Below, in pieces: positions 1 to 11,700 of a stretch of 64,000 nucleotides of DNA (positions are counted from its first letter, which is position 1; the number at the start of each line of letters is the position of its first letter). The notes beneath the pieces are model-generated. The model was given only the letters and a program-made list of their open reading frames with translations. It was not told the DNA's origin and searched no databases. The translations under genes were made by a program, and so were the position numbers. Source of the stretch: Globodera rostochiensis (taxonomy: Eukaryota; Nematoda; Chromadorea; Rhabditida; Heteroderidae); the NCBI GenBank assembly GCA_018350325.1, contig JAEVLN010000004.1, positions 2,976,001-3,040,000 of the forward strand, given 5' to 3'.

Positions 1-327
1 TGCACAGCGACCACTAAAATTTCGATGCGATTTACTCGCGCACGTCGGAGTCGAAATTGTGCCGGCAAACAAACCAATGTTTGGATCGATGCCGCATCTG
101 AAAAACAAAAAAAGTGCAACGCCGCCATTCGTAAAAGGACACTAAAATTGGACCTCAGAAATTCGTTTACATCAATTTCCCACAGATTCATTCCGTTTTA
201 TTGCTGTAATTTGAGAGAGAGACAGGACTCGGAGAATTATTCAGAAATTGACAAAATAAATAAATTTGTTCAACAAAAACTATGGCCACAATTATGTACA
301 AATTGCAGTGTTTAATTTTTACATAAA
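1..327. other. Left-edge stretch, no supported gene
   Basis: This stretch lies 3' of the PPWD1-like gene stop on the minus strand. A plus-strand open frame of 96 codons (25-315) shows no recognisable domain and has the AT-rich composition of intergenic DNA. It could hold the last exon of a plus-strand gene cut by the window edge, but nothing supports that. Confidence 0.4.
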
Positions 328-3300
328 TCAAACACTTTTCAATGAAATTGAAATGATCGAAATCTCCTCTCTAGGCCGTCCACTCTAAAAAACAATTTAA
401 ACCATAAAAACCGATTAAAATTTTTCTTTAAATACCTTCTCGTAAACAGGAACCTTTAAAAAAACAATATTTAAAAAAAAAATATTTCCTATTTTGAAAA
501 ACACCTGATTGATCTTCTGGACAACGTTGTAACCCTTCAAATATTTATATTTTGAATGTTCGTCAAAATGATTAATCCAAAGTTTTACCTCAACAACTTG
601 GCCAAAGATTGTATTCTTTCCGTCCAGCCATTCGGCCGGGCAAACGGTAACAAAAAATTGTGATCCATTTGTGTTTGGGCCGGCATTGGCCATTGACACT
701 TCTGGGGGGGGGGGGGGAATGTTAAAAATATGCAAATTTCCAATTTAAATTTCTAAAGCTTTACACCAACAACGGACTAACTGAATGCTTTGTCGTGTCG
801 CAATGTCGGGTGAAACTCGTCTTCAAAGTCTCCGCCCCAAATTGACTGCCCACCGGTGCCTCGCCCCGTTGGGTCACCGGTCTTGAAAAAAATGGGCAAA
901 TTTTAAACAAAACACAAAATTCAATAAAATCAATCCATGGACAAACTTGGATCATGAACGACTTGATCACTCTGTGAAAAGTGTGTCCGTTGTAATATCC
1001 CCGTCGTGCTGAAATTAATCATTGCCTTAACGGTCGTATTATTTAGGAGGATTTACCGTGGGTGCAGAAATTTTCCACAGTTTTGGGCGTTTTGTCCGGA
1101 TAAAGTCTAAAATTTTAAGGCTGTCAAAGCGGACACAAAACGACTCACTCGATGTGAATGTCTCCGAAAGTGGTGTAAACTATTGCCCTAAAATTGTAAA
1201 AGTTTACAGTTTATGGTGGCCAAGCCGTCAAAATTCATATAACACCTTTTATACAAATAAAGTTTCTGTGGTACCTGTTGCAAAGTTTCGATTGGGGTGC
1301 TTCCTCCTAATAATAAAAGAATTAATAAATTATTTGTAAGCATCTCTTTATACCCCACCCCATTAAAAGCACGCAATTCAATACCCAATAAATACAATAA
1401 AAATGACCTCCACAGCGGTGATCATGTCCTCATTTAGCGGCTTTTCGTTGTACACGTCCCTGGTGTGGGTAGAACCTGTTTCGATATGTGTACTAATAAA
1501 TTGTAACAAAACAAAGTACCGTCGGCTTCTTCTGCGTACGGTTCAACATTTGTGAACAGATAAAAGCGATTGCTGCCTGGGGAGTCCGGGATTCAAATTT
1601 TGAATTTTTTTTACTAACAATCAACCGTTCTATGTAAATTTTTTTTGTTGTAAGATATAACATCGACTTACGATGAGCACACGCCACCTGCAAGAAAATT
1701 TAGGTATTATTGAAAAAAACAATAAGGCAAATACGAATTGCGTACCAGCATTGGATCCGGTTCACTGATGCGAAGGTTCGGGTTGTCCGCCGCCTCAACA
1801 CGTACACTTGTTGCTGCACCTTGAAGCTTTTCCTAGAAAATGTTCTCCATGCCGAAATATAAATTTAAAAAAATTTGAAATAAACAAAAACGGCACCGTT
1901 ACGCTTGGAACAGCACGGCACAGTGTAACGCCAATAAAACGCAAATTTTCGCCCAATCCAATGCGTCTGACCACTTTGTCGGTGACCAAGTTAAACACCT
2001 AAAAACAGCGAAAAAAAGATCAGATTTATTGTGTTGGCAAAACGGACGGTTATGCCGAGAGGCGTTGGGAAGATGAGAAAGTTGCCGGAGCTGTCGTATG
2101 CCATGCTGATGAATCGGAGTGCGTTTGAGTCTCGATTCATTTCTTTTTCGAGTGCAACTCGACGGTTCCATTCGATCGCCGGCAATCCATTGCCCCTTTA
2201 AAGCAGCAATTACTAGAAAAATCTATTATCTCAAAGAATGTGTGCATAAACCGACTCTCCCCCCCCCCAACGGTTAAAATGGCCAAAAAGTCAACCACAT
2301 TTGACCCCCACCCCCCGCCACCTACCGAACTGCTTAAGGAAGTGAACTCACTTTGTCTCCTTTCCCATCTCTATGTATCGGTGCAGAGTTTCGTCGAGTT
2401 TTTTGATTATTCTGCCGTTGGCCAGATTGAAGATGTAAATGTACGCATTGGAACACCAAACTGCGAATGTACGTCCATCCGGACTGATCGTCAACGCTTT
2501 CGGAAGTTTCTTTATCTAAAATTCATTTTTCATCAATTTATTCATTCATTCGTTGACCCATTTGCGCTTTAAAAAAGAAAATGTATCACACCTTGCAAAA
2601 TTCGTACAAATCTGTGTCCGTTTTGAACTCGAAATTGACCGTCCTGGGAAATTCAAAGCCATTTTTGCTACCCGACCAGTACTCAGCCATGCCTATTTCA
2701 TCTAAAAAGTGCGCAGCAAAATTATTAAAGAATAAAAAATAAAATACCCTCAAAAAGCGTTTAAAGCAATTGATTAATTTTGATCATTTCAAACGTAAGG
2801 GTTTAACAATTTATAACCAACGGTTTTGGCAAATTATTTGATGCCCTTCTTCTTAAACTCTTTAATTAGCTCACCAAATGAGATTGCAACATCATACGCC
2901 GCGGTATACTGTAATTATTTTGATCAATCAAAAATCTTGAAAGATAATTTGGGGTAAAGGGTAAGTTGAAAATGAATGTTTGTTGTGCTAAATTTGACGC
3001 CAAAGGCGATGTAACAAACTGTAAAAGCACAATAGAATTTCGACCAACCCCTACGGGGGTGGGGGGTTTCCAACCTGTATAAGGATGACCGGGTGTTGGT
3101 GGAGTGATTCAAAAATGTGGATCGGGTGTTTGTTGTCCCCGTTAGCGTCCAACACGTAAATCTTGCCGGAATTCGCATCAGAAATTGCCAAAGCGCTGAT
3201 GAGATCAGAGCCCTGGTGCACAAAACAGACGCAACGCGGACTGAAGTCGAGTTTGAACATGTTCTGTGAAGAAGAGAGTAAACAATTGAAAATGGGGAAT

Positions 3301-4236
3301 TGGGAAATCCGTCGGTTTTTAAAAAATAAATTTAAAGATCCAGTCAAAAACAAAAGTCCAACGTGAACAAACGTACAATCATGTCAAAATTGGCCACATC
3401 AAACACTTTGACAGTTTTGTCCTGGGTACAACAAGTGGCCATCAATGCTCCGGTGTGATTAATTGCAATGTCCGAAAATCCTTCTGAAAACATTGCCTCC
3501 AATAAATTATTTTAAACCTTTAGAAAACTCACTCAAATGGCATCGAAAATGCTTCACAAATTCAATGCCTTCGTTGTGCTTTTTCTTCCAAAATTTTAAA
3601 TGTCCATCCTCACTGGCCGTGATGATAAAATCGTTCCTTTAAATAAACATTAAAATTATTACTTAATCCGTTACAAATATGCAAAATTCTATAAAAATGG
3701 AAAGAAATGAACTCACCCCGTTGCTTTGACGTGTGATATTATATTTCTGTGCATGAACGATTTCTCGTACTGGTTGGAACGGGGAATGGCTCGCAAATAC
3801 GCATCTTCGTATTTCAGAGCTAAAATAGAGAAAATAACACAATTGACGAGGACATTAAATTGCACTTTCATCGCAATTATCCAATCTTTTTTGGCAGATT
3901 AAAAACAATTTCATCAAAAAAAAAAATTCGAATTTGGTTTTACTTGTGTTTTGTTTCTCGACCCTCGCTTTCTTAGCCGGCAATGCCTGTTCCTGAGCCG
4001 CCTTTGGATCAGCGGGTCGCCGAAATTCCTATAAATTTTATGCCTAAATTCTTAACACTTGTGTTGATTTTTCTAAAAAAACTAGTTAATTCCGAGGGGG
4101 GGGGGGGATAAGGCCCCTTCAGCCCTCCTGGCTACGCCCTCGCCGATCAAACCCAAAACCACACTTAACCAACATCTTTAGGCGCTGGGTCACTGGATGA
4201 TTTGTTCTGCTGATCACTTGAATCGTCAACAGCCAT
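328..4236 (-). CDS. cyn-15: PPWD1-type cyclophilin with WD40 repeats (spliceosomal peptidyl-prolyl isomerase)
   Basis: This is a multi-exon gene read on the minus strand. The start at 4236 gives an acidic leader ([14 protein letters not shown]). It continues into an exon with [13 protein letters not shown], then [16 protein letters not shown], a typical first WD40 blade of PPWD1. Further WD40 exons include [19 protein letters not shown] (about 3480-3375). The C-terminal third is a cyclophilin domain: [15 protein letters not shown] (near 960-1010), [17 protein letters not shown], then [17 protein letters not shown] (near 690-640), with the conserved active-site Arg and QFF motif. A short last exon encodes [12 protein letters not shown] before TGA at 328-330, matching the usual PPWD1 C-terminus. 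PPWD1 is known as a nuclear, spliceosome-associated cis-trans proline isomerase. The ortholog symbol is C. elegans cyn-15, assigned by family. The number of exons is not fully resolved. A G13 run lies in the intron near 704-717. Confidence 0.9.
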
Positions 4237-4388
4237 CAAAAATTTAAAAAAAAGGTTTGGTGTGAAGCAAAAGCTCGGAAATATACACAAAAATTACATT
4301 ATTTATAAAATAAACTTTTTCCAGCCTCGACAGCATACAATAACCATAGAATTTTATCGATAGAATAATTTACTAAAAGCATCAATTT

Positions 4389-5069
4389 CTACGGCTTCTC
4401 CAGACATTCCGTGATATACGTCTCGGCCTTGTTCAAAAGCTTTTTCATCTCATCAAATCTGGCCAGTTCCAGCGCGCTTTTGAGCTCGGCCCATTTCCAA
4501 TTCTGATGCTCGTCGGACAGCACAACATTCACATCCGGATCGGTAGACTCGGCAAGCCAATAAGTGACCTTAAGGCAGCATTTTAATGTTAAATCTTCTG
4601 CTTAAAATTCTGAATAAATTGCTTTATTAATTTCTGGCGAGAATAGCGCCCAAACTGCCGATAAAAAATTCGTTAATTTTATGAAAAACCTTCTTCTGCT
4701 CCTCTCCGTATTTGATGGAACGAGACAAGTAGCGCATTTCGTACATGAACTCCTTGTGCACATTTAATTTGTTCACGTCAATCCCTGCCTCCTCCGATGT
4801 CTCTCGGATTGCTGCTGTCCATTCGTCTTCGCCAGGATCGACATGACCTGAACAGAAAGCAATTATTTCCTCCCATTATTCAAAATTCAAGCTTGAACAG
4901 TCAAAGTCACACCAAAGTTTATGTGGTAACTCCAACCTTTCGGAGGAGTCCAGTGAAAAGGATCGTAAGACACTTGAAGCAGAAGATACTCAGGTTGTCC
5001 AGCACCATTCTTTCGGTAAATCAAGAAACCCGCGGCTCTAACGAATGACTCGAGTAGAGAATTTGACAT
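4389..5069 (-). CDS. ndx-4: Ap4A hydrolase, NUDIX family (NUDT2 / NDX-4)
   Basis: This is a three-exon minus-strand gene. The first exon (5069-4940) reads MSNSLLESFVRAAGFLIYRK and continues with YDPFHWTPPKG, which is typical of asymmetric diadenosine tetraphosphate hydrolases. The second exon holds a complete Nudix box, GHVDPGEDEWTAAIRET followed by SEEAGI, with the catalytic glutamates in RETSEEAG. The last exon carries VTYWLAE and DEHQNWKWAEL and ends with ITECLEKP and a TAG at 4389-4391. The family hydrolyses Ap4A to ATP and AMP in the cytosol and nucleus, limiting a stress alarmone. The length is close to the usual 140-150 residues. It stands in the same orientation as the PPWD1-like gene; the gap from this stop to the next start is about 150 bp, so co-transcription is possible but not shown. 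Confidence 0.93.
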
Positions 5070-5719
5070 TTAGACTAAGCTTGCGCTGTATTTGTTTGTG
5101 CACGACAGGGGGGGGGGGGGGAAGAATGATTGGGCTCTACTGCAATTTACACGACCTTAAAACATTAACGACTTTAAAAAATTAAATTTACACGACCTTA
5201 AAACATTAACGACTTTAAAAAATTGAATTTACACGACCTTAAAACATTAACACGACTTTAAAAAATTAAATTTACACGACCTTAAAATTAAACCCGACTA
5301 CATATATAAAATTACACCGTGCGGCCGAGTGGCCGCCGTAGTCGAGTGTGCGGTACTTTGGCCAATATAAAGAAAGCTTTTTCTGATCCTCAAAAGTCCA
5401 AAAGTTTTTTGAATTTGATTTTGCTTTTTTTGATTTAAAATTTGAGTCCCAAGGTAAGGGACACTTCAGTACAGAACCCGAAAAATCGATCCCCAATCGG
5501 TTAGCTTTAGCTTGATCGAGTGTTGGAATGATTCGACAAATAAAGGAGAAATCAAAGATTGCCAGAAAGTTGTTGTCCACCCCCCTGCCGCCGACGTTGA
5601 CCCTCTTTTAATATTCTAACTTATGGGGAAAGTATTTATGAATCAATTAACTAATTTGATTTTGAAAATAAATATTTTATTTAACATAAATATTTACAAG
5701 AAATATCCGAATCCGAGTT
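5070..5719. other. Intergenic stretch with G run and tandem repeat
   Basis: No gene is supported here. It holds a G13 run near 5108-5121 and the 41-bp tandem repeat listed separately. A 102-codon minus-strand frame (5580-5272) overlaps the repeat and encodes no recognisable domain. Confidence 0.5.
5146..5290. repeat. 41-bp tandem repeat, about 3.5 copies
   Basis: Units begin at 5146, 5187, 5228 and 5271 with TTTACACGACCTTAAAA. The first two are 41 bp, the third is 43 bp because of a 2-bp insertion (AACACGACT instead of AACGACT), and the fourth is truncated. It is AT-rich, has no coding function that can be seen, and sits between the NDX-4-like gene and the large secreted protein gene. Confidence 0.9.
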
Positions 5720-8700
5720 TTATTGTGTAGTATTTTCTGATTCGCTCTTCGTTTTTTGCTCCCCTTCCCCTTCCGCTTTCATTGTTTTATTCTGCGCGTC
5801 GTTTGCCGTCGATGAGACAATGCCAATGCCAATGCCATCTTCCGCGTCTATCGCTATCAACGTGACATTTTCCACCTCTCCGCTGCTGGCGGCGGCAGTC
5901 GTTGGTGAAGAGAACGCAACTTCGTAAAAGGCACTTGCCATTGGCTGTGCGTCCACAATTTTTTGGTAATTTTCACTCTCTTCGTCATCTGCCACAAAGT
6001 CTCGGAGCATTCCGGTGCCGTTGAAGCGACTTCCCTCCACGGCCATGCAGAAACCCTGCAATTTACGTTAATGGACTCTCTTCGGACTGCTTCACCCCGG
6101 CGCCCCTTGCCTTCTCCGTTCGGTTGCCAATGTCGTCGATGCGAAGCTCATACCCCGGCCTGCACTGACACGTCATCGACTTCTCGCTGCAGTACGAATT
6201 GCCCACCGAAAATTGAAAAAAAATGAAAAATTCCAACCCTAATAATTCAATTTATTTTATTTTGTGGATTTTTTTGAACACACACCAGACACTGTTCCGT
6301 CACCACCACCGTAGACAGACAAAAGCCGCCAATGGTGCCATTGTCACGTTGCTCAACCGAGTCCATGAAAACCACCGAGGTCAGGTCGTGGCATCGCCCG
6401 GCAATGTTCAGAAAGCCCTCGGGGCACTGATAAAGGAAAATCAATTCAAAGATTTTCTATTTATCGGGGGTTAAAATTCTCCTCAGCGAATCGTCGAAGC
6501 ATATTAGTATTAGATCGCATAAATCGACCTGCAAAACGCATTTTGACTCGTGGACGAGCAGCGGAGTTGGACATGCGCAATACCCTTTTACGCAATGCGT
6601 CCCATTTGTTTGCGCGGAGCATTGCGAGTCCATTTCGCAGCCCGGCTGGCCCAAGAAGAACACTTGAGGGGACGTTTTGTTTTGATTTATCAGTGATTGT
6701 TTGGACATAAATACTGCAAAACCGTTAAACCCCCGCCCCAATCCATCGACGATATGACGAAATCGAGACAAAAAAGTGTCCAAACTCACTTCGTTTACAC
6801 ATTCCACCAATGTTGACCATATTGGGCGGACAGCGCTCCCAGCGCCGAAGGGCGGACATGTCAATGGCAAAGTTGCCGGCAGCAACGGAAGTTCCGCCGG
6901 AGGCATTGCTTCCGGCTGTTGCGTTTACTGACTCGACAGTCAAAGTGCCGTTGTCATTGGTGCCGATCGGCGGCGTTGTTTTGTCGTATTTTGGCGGAAA
7001 AAATTGGGCTGAAAACGGAGCGGCGGCGGAAGACGGAGCAGCAATTTGCTGGTTTAACCCTTCGGCCAATGAGGCGGCAAGTGCGGAATTTGCCCGGAAG
7101 ACCACCTTTTTAAACATTTTTGGTATTGTTTGAGTACTGTATTAATTAGTTTGTGCCGGTTAATCTTGACACCACAAACTTGCCTGATTGTCCAGTGGCA
7201 CAGTTGTGCTGAATTTAGAGAAATTAAACACACCCAACAAATAATCATTTACCAGCAATGCGCATTCCTCCCGTCGGGAAAGTTGGAATAGCAAGTGAAC
7301 CCCTTGGGACATCGAACCCAAGTTGAACACGGTTGGCCCAGTCCGGTGTTCTGGTCTAGCAACGGCCTGTCCGAAAAAAAAGTTATTTATATACTCATTA
7401 ATTATTTCGTTTAAAGGGTTTAGGTAATTAATAATTGGACGAGTTGTTATAAAAATGACCTGCTCCACGGAGGACAACTTGCCACAATCATTGAGAAATT
7501 TGCCATTGTTCCGGCAGCGCTTCCGTAAGCCGCTGCTCCTCCTCCGTACGCTGAGTACGGGTTGTTCGAGTGGCCAGCAACATTTGCCATCATTGTTTCC
7601 GATGTTTGCTGAGCGCTTCCGGGGAAGGAGGACATCTGTTGCTGGTGTTGAACTTGAAACTGTTGCTGTTGCTCTTTCGGCTGTTGATATGTTGTTGAAT
7701 AGATTTGTTGTTGATGCGGCTGTTGCTGTTGCCCTTGGAATACTCCTTGAAGTTGTTGGCCAATGGCCATGGATTTGATGTTTTCCTCGGCACCGTTGCC
7801 ACACCCTTCGGCTGTCGTTATTCTGTTGTTAAAACTCTGTCCATTTTTTTGCATTTCCTGGAGGGCCAACGACGACGCGTCCAAAGGGTACATAACTTCG
7901 CCCGCCTTCTGCTGCTGTTGATAGACCCAACCGGTGCCTTTGGGCGGAAACGCTGCCACGGCCAACGGAGGCCAAACATTTCCTAAATGCCAAATTTATT
8001 AAGCAAAATTATTAAAATGTTTCGACAATTTAAATTTGCTTTGATGATTTTGCAATAAAAATAAATAAAGGGATTTAAATTGCGAGAGTGTCAAAATGAA
8101 GCTTCTCACAACGAACGACCTGTTGAAAATGCTGTCGGCGCGCAACAATACGAATTCTGTTTGTCGGCCGAGTAAACGCACTGGTAGGGCCCGTTGGTGG
8201 GGCATGGACTCAACGCCATGTGGCAAATCAACGGAGCCGGAAAGTCGTCCGCAGCGGCACTGGGCCCATTGCCCGCGTACGGTATTTGGCCGGTGGGACA
8301 ATAGCCTAAGGGCATGCAGTCAAATTACGGTGAAAGGAAATAACCCATAATGACTTTGGAGTTGTCATTACATAAGGCTTAAAACCCGAAAAGCGCCCAA
8401 TTTACCATCATAGCGATTGTCTAGCGCCACCGAGCAGCACACGTGCGTGTTGGCCAATGTTGAACGTTTACACCGGTACCCAATTGGACATGTCTGTGGG
8501 GGGGGGGGGGGGTAACGGACGGGAAATTTGGACTTTTTCATAATGAATAATTAGAATAAAGTTTGGCATATGTCCAAAGAAAGAATTATTCGTTTTCGGA
8601 ATATAAATTAAATTAAGAAGGGCGTCTGATCGATCGATCACCTCTGCTGATGGCTCGCAAATGCGGTTCTTGCCACTGGCTAAACAAAATAATATTTACA

Positions 8701-11700
8701 AAACCAAAAAAGATTGTTTCTTCCCACCCGAATCGACAAAGGCATATCCGCTGACACATTCCGGTGAATGGTGTTCCATTGTGGAGCAGCACAAGTGCTG
8801 GTTCGGCCCGTTTTTGGACGAAATGCACTCGTAGCCGGCGGGACAACTGCGCTTGCTGCCCGTGGGGCATGCCAACGGGCGCTTTCCGTATAAATACGGC
8901 GCCCGGCCGTTTGGGCACTGCAATTGGTTAACGCGCATTCGACAGCAAATCGCCCGGTCTTTGGAGCCTTCGCAACTGTTGGTGAGGGGGCGATGAATGG
9001 GCAGAAGGACATTCGGAGGGATAATACCGAAATTCTTTCACCAAAAACACTCAAAAAAATAGAAATTTGGGGGGATTCTTTCAATCCTCAAAACTAATTA
9101 TGGAACGGCACAAAAGGCTAATTACGTGTAGCCGTCCGGACAATTGTTGGCCATCCAATTGCAACCCAACGGCTTTCTGGAGCGTTCAACCAAAAAGGGA
9201 GACGCGCCGGGTGGACACCGGTCCCAAGCAGGGCAGCAGTACTAAATCAACAACAACAATTTGATCAGTCTTCGATAATTACTGTAATTGATTAGGATTC
9301 TTTCGAAGATTTGAATTTCTCACATAGTTGTCATCTGTGGCAATGTTGCACTCGTACTCCTCCGGACACTCGTCATCACGTTCAGTCGTGCACTGTTGCG
9401 GCACACGACTTCCGAGTGCGAAGAATGGCAGCTGAAACCAGAAACTTTGTAAATGATGGAATGCCAAAGAATAAAAAAGATTACGGTGCCATCCTTCAAA
9501 CATTTGGAGATTACTGTGGGCACTCCGCTAAGTTTCGAAGAGTAAGAGGAATGATGCCGTGGCACGTTTGTGGAGGAGGAGGAGGACGAGGACTTGGACG
9601 ATGACGGCACAAAGCCGATGGACGGCTCATCCCGGGACATGCAGCAGATCTGCAGCCCGGACACGGATGAGCGTGTGCAATGCGAGCCCTCCGGGCAGCC
9701 GGCCTCCTCTTCGCCGCAGGTCAAAACCTGAAAGTCAGGGCTTCCGATCATATTATTTATTGGATAAAATAGAATTTATGGAATAAAATGATTAAAAAAG
9801 GCTTTCTCCATTTATAAATAATAAATTTATTTTGCCTGTCTTGGCGCAATGAACACCGGCTTACGACTCTTCTTGGCACATTTGGGCTGTGCCTTGCAGC
9901 ACACGCCTTTGCTTCCCGTGCCGATGCAAATGTACCCGACGGGGCAGGCCTAAATTTAGGGATGGGCAACCGATTCCAACACTTTTGAAATGCCTGAATT
10001 TGGTTGACAACGCATTGTTCACCATTGGAAGAAAGGCCATTGGGACATTTTGGCGCCGCGGCTGCGTAACGGACCAATTGGGCCGTGCGTGCCGCACTGA
10101 GGTCGGCCAGCAGCGCGGACATTGCACGCTTTTTCGCTGCTGTGGAGGAGACGGCGTTGAACACCGCCGCTGTGAACGATCCGGTGCGCGAGCTTTGAAT
10201 GGGGCGAGACAATGTTTAAATGCTTTTGTTCGAGTGATCAACCAGATCACTGATTTAAGCCGTTCCAAGTTGTTTGAATAAACTGATTCCCTCCCAAATT
10301 GACAGATTATGACGTACTCATTACATATACAATTAAGCAATTCACAATAATGAAGATGGATAATTAATTTATTTTTAATTGGGGAGTGCCCAACTTGGTC
10401 GCGCCCTGAATGCCGGAACAGCACAAGTAGAAGCCGGGCACATTGCTTGACTGCAAACATTGGAATCCCAAGGGGCAATTGTCATCATCCGGAAGACAGG
10501 CCACATTTGAGTCCGACCCGGGGATCACATAGGCCGACCTTTCCTGGGGGCACTAAACACAATTTTCAGTTGGAATTTAAATTGAAACCCGTGGGGGTTT
10601 CCGTTTTCTTGCCTTTGCGTCTGCCGCGCAGCAAAACCAATCGCCGCCCGTTGAGGACTGAACGCAGGAAGAGCCCTCCGGGCATGTCCGGGGCTGTGAC
10701 GGATGGCATCGCTGTAGGGGTTGGGATTTGATTTAAGCCAATTTTCAATTTCTCGCCTTTACGCCGTTAGGAGTCAGAAGCGGTGCCATGCCCCGCGGGC
10801 ATTCGCCGTTTTGTCTTCGGGCGCACATCCGTTCGCATGCCTCCCGGTCGGCAAATCGATCTGTTTTTGATAAAATGCCAAATAAATTTTATGCTCTTTT
10901 GAAACTTTCAGGACAAAAAAAACCTGACAAAAAAATAAATTAAATTTTAAATTGCACAACAATTTTAATAAAAGTTTACTTGAAGAGCCTCCGCAGCCGG
11001 AATAGGTAAACGGTAGGCAACTTGCCGATGGAGCATCGTAATACCTGAACCGAGTGGGTTAAAAAGCTGAAAAACAGTGTTTTCGAGATCCAGCTGCGTT
11101 TCTGATCAATCCTCCGATCAGATCGTCTTCAAAAAGGGAGGGGACGGATCGTGAAAACACTGTTAGAGACGGCACCAATGGGCCCAACCAGAAAGTGCCG
11201 GGTTTCTGACTCAGACAGGTGTGCCCAATGCTGCGGGGACTTGTACATGCGGTTTCCTGATGCGGACAGCAATAGCCTGCAGCACATAATTGGTTTAAAT
11301 TGTTGTAAAAGCTAAGAAAAATAAATGCCTCGGGCATTGCACCAACTGCCCTCAGGGCAATTCACGTTCTCAGAGCAACGCTGCACATAATCGCCCTCGT
11401 CATTTAGCGGTGCCACGCCGTCGCACGCTTTAAATTGGCAAAATGTTCAAATATAAACATTAATTATTAACCAAATTTTCATTCTTATTTTATTGACTTA
11501 CCACTTCGAATACTCGGCTGACAAATGTTCTCGCAGTCGTTCTTGGACAAGAAATTGTTGCCAGTCCCACCACAACCTGAACAAACGAAAGATGAGTAAA
11601 AGCCAATTCGCCAAAGACACAAAATGCCATTCTCGCATATTTAAGCTTCTAAAAACAATCCTACCGTAGTATTGGAATGCTTCGCACTGAGTTTTGTCCG

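Noticed and set aside
5272..5580. 102-codon minus-strand frame between two genes.
   Set aside because: It overlaps the 41-bp tandem repeat, has no recognisable domain, and lacks splice or neighbour support.
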